Of a stretch of DNA of 7,146 nt, positions 5,397 through 7,146 are shown one piece after another. Both the position numbers and the translations under genes were made by a program. Source of the stretch: Legionella longbeachae (GTDB lineage Bacteria > Pseudomonadota > Gammaproteobacteria > Legionellales > Legionellaceae); assembly GCA_016191305.1 (NCBI GenBank), contig JACPOX010000098.1, positions 1 through 7,146 on the forward strand, in the 5' to 3' direction. The notes beneath the pieces were generated by a model. It saw only the letters and a program-made list of their open reading frames with translations. It did no database searches and was not told where the DNA came from. How positions within the stretch are numbered: the first letter of the stretch is position 1; the number at the start of each line of letters is the position of its first letter.

Positions 5397-7146
5397 TTAG
5401 GCCCCAACAAGACTAGATAACTCCCGTAGAGCAATAAAAAACATGGTGTAATCATTACTGGAACTACTCAGCAGCATTTCTAGCAATTGTTCCCAGCGCT
5501 GTTGAATAAAGGGGTTTTGTGTGAACCAATAGCTGACGAGCTCTTCGGCATTTAGTTTTTTTTTATTATTGATTAAAATAATAATGGTTAAACGACGTTG
5601 TAAGTTATCCAATTCTTCACGCAAAGACAATCGAGCCAGATTGTTCCAATGTCCTTCACGAGAATCATTGCCGATTTGATCTCGAAACCAAACTAAACTA
5701 AATTTACTCCCTATGCAAAAATATACTTCAGCTGTTCTTGCCAAATCAAATTTATTTTGTGTCGCAACTTCAACTATATTGAGTGCAGTATACATTGCGC
5801 GAGTAGTGGCGATTTTCTTCGCTGCTTCCTCTGGCAACCCGATGTTGACAAACTGAACAACGATAGAGTCAAGATATTCTTTAGTAACACCGACCATTAA
5901 ATCAGGAATTATTTGTTCAAGTTTATTAATCGATTGACTATAATGCGTAATATTTTTAGCAAGATCTCCTTTTAATCTATGACGGCGTAAAAACCAGCGT
6001 GTCGCTAAATTCATCAGCTGTCTTACATGATGGAGTAACTCATATTGAGTATGTACTGTTACCTTGTAATTGAGTGAATCAATTAATTTATGTAAATACT
6101 CTATTTGAAATGCTTTTGCAGCAAAAGTATAAGCACAGGCAATATTTGCAATGGATTGGCCTGTTTCAATGCGCATACGATACATAAAGGTAATGCCAAG
6201 GCTGTTGACAATCTGATTACTTAGCTGAGTTGCAATAATTTCTCGACGCAAACGATGTTTTTCCATTGATTTAACATATTTTTTTGTTAATAACGTAGGA
6301 AAACCTGTTTTAAGAATAGTAATGAAATAGGGATCATCCGGTAAATTCGATTTTAATAACTCATGAGTAAGATAAATTTTTGTATATGCCATAATAATGG
6401 CTAACTCAGGTCGAGTTAGTCCTTGGCCAGCGGCTTGTCGTTCTAGAAGTTTTTTATCATCTGGAAGAAATTCAACCGCTCGGTCTAATTGCTCCGAACT
6501 TTCCAATTCTTTAATATATGCCTGATATAATCCACTATAAGATACGGTATTTAACGAGGAAAAGCCCAGAACCAGGGCTTGATTATAATTATCTTGTAAA
6601 ACCAGTTGCGCTACTTCTTCCGTCATCTGAGCGAGGAGTTGATTGCGTTTTTTCTCTGTGAGCTTTTTGTTGCTGACTTCTTTATTTAGGAGAATTTTGA
6701 TATTGACCTCATGATCAGAACAATTTACTCCTGCAGAGTTATCAATCGAATCGGTATTAATATGCCCCCCTAATAGAGCAAATTCTACTCTCCCCAATTG
6801 AGTAATTCCGAGATTGCCTCCTTCTCCTATAATTTTGCAACGTAATTCATTCCCATTAATCCGACAAAACTCATTCGTTTTGTCGCCAACATCGGCATGT
6901 GTTTCAGTTGATGCTTTAATATAAGTACCAATACCACCATTAAACAACAGATCAACTGGTGCTTTTAATATTGCCTTAATCAGTTCATTGGGTGTTAATG
7001 AATTCTCAATGATAGCAAGCGCATTTTTAACTTCAGGAGTGATTGCTATGGATTTATTTGAGCGCTTGTATACGCCACCGCCTCTAGAGATTAATTGAGC
7101 ATTATAGTCTTCCCATGAGGAAGCAGGTAATTGAAATAAACGAACA
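5397..7146 (-). CDS. NAD-specific glutamate dehydrogenase, large type, C-terminal part
   Basis: The frame is open from the right edge (about 7145) to the TAA at 5399-5397, giving the last 582 residues; the N-terminus lies outside the window. The enzyme converts L-glutamate and NAD+ to 2-oxoglutarate, ammonia and NADH in the cytosol, feeding amino-acid carbon into the TCA cycle. Family marks, numbered from the window edge, are FQLPASSWEDY (4-14), the SRGGGVY segment (20-26), SLTPNELIKAIL (49-60), APVDLLFNGGIGTY (62-75), HADVGDK (83-89), GEGGNLGITQLGR (107-119) and DNSAGVNCSDHEVNIK (135-150). These belong to the end of the catalytic Rossmann part of the 180-kDa class (about 1600 residues). The remaining 430 residues are the long helical C-terminal region of this class, with the typical RPELAIIMAYTK and LPDDPYF segments. 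The TTG at 6947 is internal and not a start. No frameshift is seen. The large size separates it from the short hexameric dehydrogenases. Confidence 0.95.
   Translation of the reverse strand, partial: VRLFQLPASSWEDYNAQLISRGGGVYKRSNKSIAITPEVKNALAIIENSLTPNELIKAILKAPVDLLFNGGIGTYIKASTETHADVGDKTNEFCRINGNELRCKIIGEGGNLGITQLGRVEFALLGGHINTDSIDNSAGVNCSDHEVNIKILLNKEVSNKKLTEKKRNQLLAQMTEEVAQLVLQDNYNQALVLGFSSLNTVSYSGLYQAYIKELESSEQLDRAVEFLPDDKKLLERQAAGQGLTRPELAIIMAYTKIYLTHELLKSNLPDDPYFITILKTGFPTLLTKKYVKSMEKHRLRREIIATQLSNQIVNSLGITFMYRMRIETGQSIANIACAYTFAAKAFQIEYLHKLIDSLNYKVTVHTQYELLHHVRQLMNLATRWFLRRHRLKGDLAKNITHYSQSINKLEQIIPDLMVGVTKEYLDSIVVQFVNIGLPEEAAKKIATTRAMYTALNIVEVATQNKFDLARTAEVYFCIGSKFSLVWFRDQIGNDSREGHWNNLARLSLREELDNLQRRLTIIILINNKKKLNAEELVSYWFTQNPFIQQRWEQLLEMLLSSSSNDYTMFFIALRELSSLVGA

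Overview
The window is AT-rich bacterial chromosome with compact genes. It is most consistent with a gammaproteobacterium of the Legionella type. That placement is an inference from base composition, the 180-kDa-type NAD-glutamate dehydrogenase and the mix of small exported proteins of unknown function; no rRNA or other marker gene is present to prove it. I see no tRNA, rRNA, CRISPR array, insertion sequence or integrase.

Left part (1-2100). A minus-strand gene of unknown function runs off the left edge; its start is at 629. After a divergent promoter region come two plus-strand genes, at 827-1237 and 1283-1777. They encode small exported proteins that are clearly paralogues of each other, so this is a tandem duplication and probably a two-gene operon. 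The second copy has gained a Ser/Thr/Pro-rich linker built from five 21-bp repeats between its signal peptide and the shared domain. A 19-bp stem-loop (1801-1845) lies between this pair and a convergent minus-strand gene (1855-2088) for a very small, histidine-rich exported protein.

Middle part (2100-3565). A minus-strand gene (2201-3424) encodes an integral-membrane di-iron hydroxylase of the sterol desaturase / fatty acid hydroxylase superfamily, closest in pattern to alkylglycerol monooxygenase. It carries an extra hydrophobic C-terminal region. A short inverted repeat (TTGTAACA ... TGTTACAA) separates it from the histidine-rich gene.

Right part (3565-7146). A minus-strand gene for a large glycoside-hydrolase-like protein (3565-5126) is broken in the middle. 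Two blocks lie in different frames and appear to have lost a segment at the junction near 4540, so it is annotated as a pseudogene. After 270 bp holding a GC-rich REP-like palindrome comes the 3' third of the NAD-glutamate dehydrogenase gene (5397 to beyond the right edge), also on the minus strand.

The genes do not form an obvious single pathway. The only convincing functional pair is the tandem exported paralogues. I found no strong evidence for a new multi-gene system; the points most worth following are the tandem secreted family with its repeat linker, the histidine-rich peptide and the decayed hydrolase.
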